This document shows positions 5,984 to 7,340 of a stretch of DNA of 7,340 nt, piece by piece. The translations under genes and the position numbers were made by a program. This DNA is from Betaproteobacteria bacterium (lineage in GTDB: Bacteria; Pseudomonadota; Gammaproteobacteria; Burkholderiales; Burkholderiaceae_C). Numbering within the stretch: position 1 is the stretch's first letter; each line of letters starts with the position of its first letter. Below the pieces are notes generated by a model. It was given only the letters and a program-made list of their open reading frames with translations. It was not told the DNA's origin and ran no database searches. Location of the stretch: positions 1 through 7,340 of the forward strand of contig CANFOR010000143.1 in assembly GCA_947448675.1 (NCBI GenBank), in the 5' to 3' direction.

Positions 5984-6799
5984 CTAGCTGCGCGCAGGCT
6001 GTTGAAGCGCAGCCCAGTACCACAGCCCCGCGCCGCCCACCACCATGGGCACGCACAGCCACTGGCCCATGCTCATGTTCAAGGCAAGCAGGCCCAAGAA
6101 GTTGTCGGGCTCGCGGAAAAATTCTGCAATGAAGCGCAACACGCCATAGCCCACTAAAAACGCTGCGGCTACCTGCCCGCTTTGGCGCTCTTTGCGGGCA
6201 TAGAGCCAGAGCAACAGAAAGAGCAGCAAGCCTTCGAGCAAAAATTGGTAGACCTGCGAAGGGTGACGTGGCAGCGCGCCACCGTCACGGAACACCATGC
6301 CCCAGGGCAACGATGGGTTGCAGACTCGGCCCCACAGCTCGCCGTTGATGAAGTTGCCGACCCGCCCACTGGCCAAACCGGTGGGCACGCAGGGCGCTAC
6401 AAAATCGGCCACCTGCAACAGCGGTTTTTTGCGCGAATAGGCAAACCAACACTCGGCCACCACCACCCCCAGCATGCCGCCATGAAAGCTCATGCCACCA
6501 CGCCAAACCGCCAGTATCTCGGCCGGGTTGTCCAGGTAGTAGCCGGGCTTGTAGAACAAACAATAGCCTAAGCGGCCCCCAATGATGACGCCCATCACGC
6601 CTAAGAACAAAATGTCTTCTACGTCTTTGCGGCCCCAGGCCGCGTCGCCCACCATGCGGGCATAGGGTTGGTGCTGCAGGCGGCGCAGGCCTAAAAAGAT
6701 GAACAGACCAAAGGCGGCCAGGTAGGTCAAGCCATACCAGTGGATGCCAAAGGGGCCCAGTTGCAGGGCGACAGGATTGATTTGGGGGTGGATCAGCAT
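5984..6799 (-). CDS. lgt: Prolipoprotein diacylglyceryl transferase
   Basis: Lgt moves diacylglycerol from phosphatidylglycerol to the lipobox cysteine of prolipoproteins, the first step of lipoprotein maturation, in the inner membrane. The 271 residues are a normal length. About seven hydrophobic segments are visible, among them 23-40, 62-82, 104-120, 185-200, 209-226 and 245-265. The Lgt signature GRVGNFINGELWG is at 145-157; the conserved His is H106 in SFHGG, and LRFIAEFFREPD at 221-232 supplies the conserved C-terminal arginines. The N-terminus MLIHPQINPVALQLGP is the standard family start, which fixes the ATG at 6799. It converges with the patatin gene and diverges from ilvD, an arrangement I recall from Comamonadaceae. 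The lipoprotein at 4446 is a ready substrate, although lgt is a housekeeping gene that serves all lipoproteins of the cell. Nothing looks damaged. Confidence 0.97.
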   Translation of the reverse strand: MLIHPQINPVALQLGPFGIHWYGLTYLAAFGLFIFLGLRRLQHQPYARMVGDAAWGRKDVEDILFLGVMGVIIGGRLGYCLFYKPGYYLDNPAEILAVWRGGMSFHGGMLGVVVAECWFAYSRKKPLLQVADFVAPCVPTGLASGRVGNFINGELWGRVCNPSLPWGMVFRDGGALPRHPSQVYQFLLEGLLLFLLLWLYARKERQSGQVAAAFLVGYGVLRFIAEFFREPDNFLGLLALNMSMGQWLCVPMVVGGAGLWYWAALQQPARS

Positions 6800-6860
6800 G
6801 CTGCGATTGTGCCAGCGCCTAGAATCGAGCTTTTGTTGTACCTAACTTTTTGAACCCGCC
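6800..6860. promoter_or_regulatory. Divergent lgt/ilvD promoter region
   Basis: These 61 bp must hold the start signals of both genes, unless either is read from further away. On the plus strand TAGAAT (6820-6825) is a fair -10 box for ilvD, but I see no good -35 at 16-18 bp. No clear promoter is visible for lgt, and neither start codon has a Shine-Dalgarno sequence. Confidence 0.3.
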
Positions 6861-7340
6861 ATGGCCGAAACCAAAATCATCAAAATCATCAAAATCAACG
6901 CCCGCTCTGCCCACATTACCGAAGGCAAGGCCCGCGCGCCCAACCGCTCCATGTACTACGCCATGGGCTACCAAGAGGGTGACTTTAAAAAGCCCATGGT
7001 CGGCGTGGCCAATGGCCACAGCACCATCACCCCCTGCAACAGCGGCCTGCAAAAGCTGGCCGACGCGGCCATTGCGGGCATTGAAGAGGCTGGCGGCAAC
7101 GCCCAGGTGTTTGGCACGCCCACCATTTCTGATGGCATGGCCATGGGTACCGAGGGCATGAAATACAGCCTGGTCAGCCGCGAGGTGATCAGCGATTGCA
7201 TTGAAACCTGCGTACAAGGCCAGTGGATGGACGGCGTAGTGGTGGTCGGCGGTTACGACAAAAACATGCCCGGCGGCATGATGGGCATGCTGCGCGCCAA
7301 TGTGCCCGCCATCTACGTCTACGGCGGCACCATCTTGCCG
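6861..7340 (+). CDS. ilvD: Dihydroxy-acid dehydratase, N-terminal part (cut by window end); cluster Cys replaced by Tyr
   Basis: IlvD dehydrates 2,3-dihydroxy acids to 2-keto acids in isoleucine and valine synthesis, in the cytoplasm, with an Fe-S cluster and Mg2+. Only 160 codons are in the window; the full protein is about 560-620 residues. The text SAHITEGKARAPNRSMYYAMGY (from residue 16), NGHSTITPCNSGLQKLAD, FGTPTISDGMAMGTEGMKYSL and GGYDKNMPGGMMGMLRANVPAIYVYGGTILP is plainly IlvD. Cys59 is the first cluster ligand; Asp91, Asp133 and Lys134 match the Mg ligands, Lys134 being the one normally carbamylated. Residue 132, which should be the second cluster Cys (GGCDK), is Tyr, codon TAC at 7254-7256; one G-to-A change from TGC explains it. 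If real, the enzyme should be inactive or altered. The start ATG at 6861 is followed by a 9-bp tandem repeat encoding IIKIIKIN. The gene diverges from lgt. Confidence 0.95.
   Translation, partial: MAETKIIKIIKINARSAHITEGKARAPNRSMYYAMGYQEGDFKKPMVGVANGHSTITPCNSGLQKLADAAIAGIEEAGGNAQVFGTPTISDGMAMGTEGMKYSLVSREVISDCIETCVQGQWMDGVVVVGGYDKNMPGGMMGMLRANVPAIYVYGGTILP
6873..6899 (+). repeat. Three-copy 9-bp tandem repeat at the ilvD N-terminus
   Basis: AAAATCATC at 6873-6881 and 6882-6890 is followed by the variant AAAATCAAC at 6891-6899. It encodes KII, KII, KIN (residues 5-13), ahead of the conserved domain. Changes in copy number would keep the reading frame, since the unit is three codons. Confidence 0.8.

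Overview
The window looks like chromosomal DNA of a betaproteobacterium, most likely Burkholderiales, family Comamonadaceae. This rests on GC-rich coding bias on both strands, a recognisable Burkholderiales style of IlvD and Lgt sequence, and the divergent lgt/ilvD arrangement. The assignment is inference from recalled families; no search was possible. There are seven protein genes, densely packed, with no tRNA, rRNA, CRISPR array, insertion sequence or phage gene visible.

Left block (10-4214, minus strand). Three genes read leftwards: a GntR/FCD transcription regulator (3519-4214), malonyl-CoA decarboxylase (2194-3522) and a large secreted alpha/beta-hydrolase-type protein (10-2157). The first two overlap by ATGA and the third follows after 36 nt with a good ribosome binding site, so this is almost certainly one operon. 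It resembles the rhizobial mat (malonate) operon in its regulator and decarboxylase, but a secreted hydrolase sits where a malonyl-CoA synthetase or transporter might be expected. In front of the regulator lies a striking control region: three TAATTA repeats at exact 10-bp spacing form nested palindromes over a strong -10 box and the start codon, suggesting tight autoregulation and a nearly leaderless mRNA.

Middle block (4446-5971, plus strand). A proline-rich OmpA-type lipoprotein and a patatin-like phospholipase with a twin-arginine-like signal overlap by ATGA. Together they suggest an envelope-located pair: a peptidoglycan-binding lipoprotein and a lipid acyl hydrolase. The 4215-4445 gap between the divergent operons holds the operator, a weak Shine-Dalgarno/micro-ORF candidate at 4315-4350 and nothing else I can name.

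Right block (5984-7340). lgt (minus strand), for the enzyme that lipidates prolipoproteins such as the one at 4446, converges on the patatin gene with only 12 nt between them. Divergent from lgt, after 61 nt, starts ilvD (dihydroxy-acid dehydratase), cut off by the window end after 160 codons. Its codon 132 reads Tyr where the family has the [Fe-S] ligand Cys of the CDK motif; this is the most surprising single observation in the window.

I found no convincing new defence or mobile system. The items most worth follow-up are the IlvD Cys-to-Tyr change, the nested TAATTA operator and the coupled lipoprotein/patatin pair.
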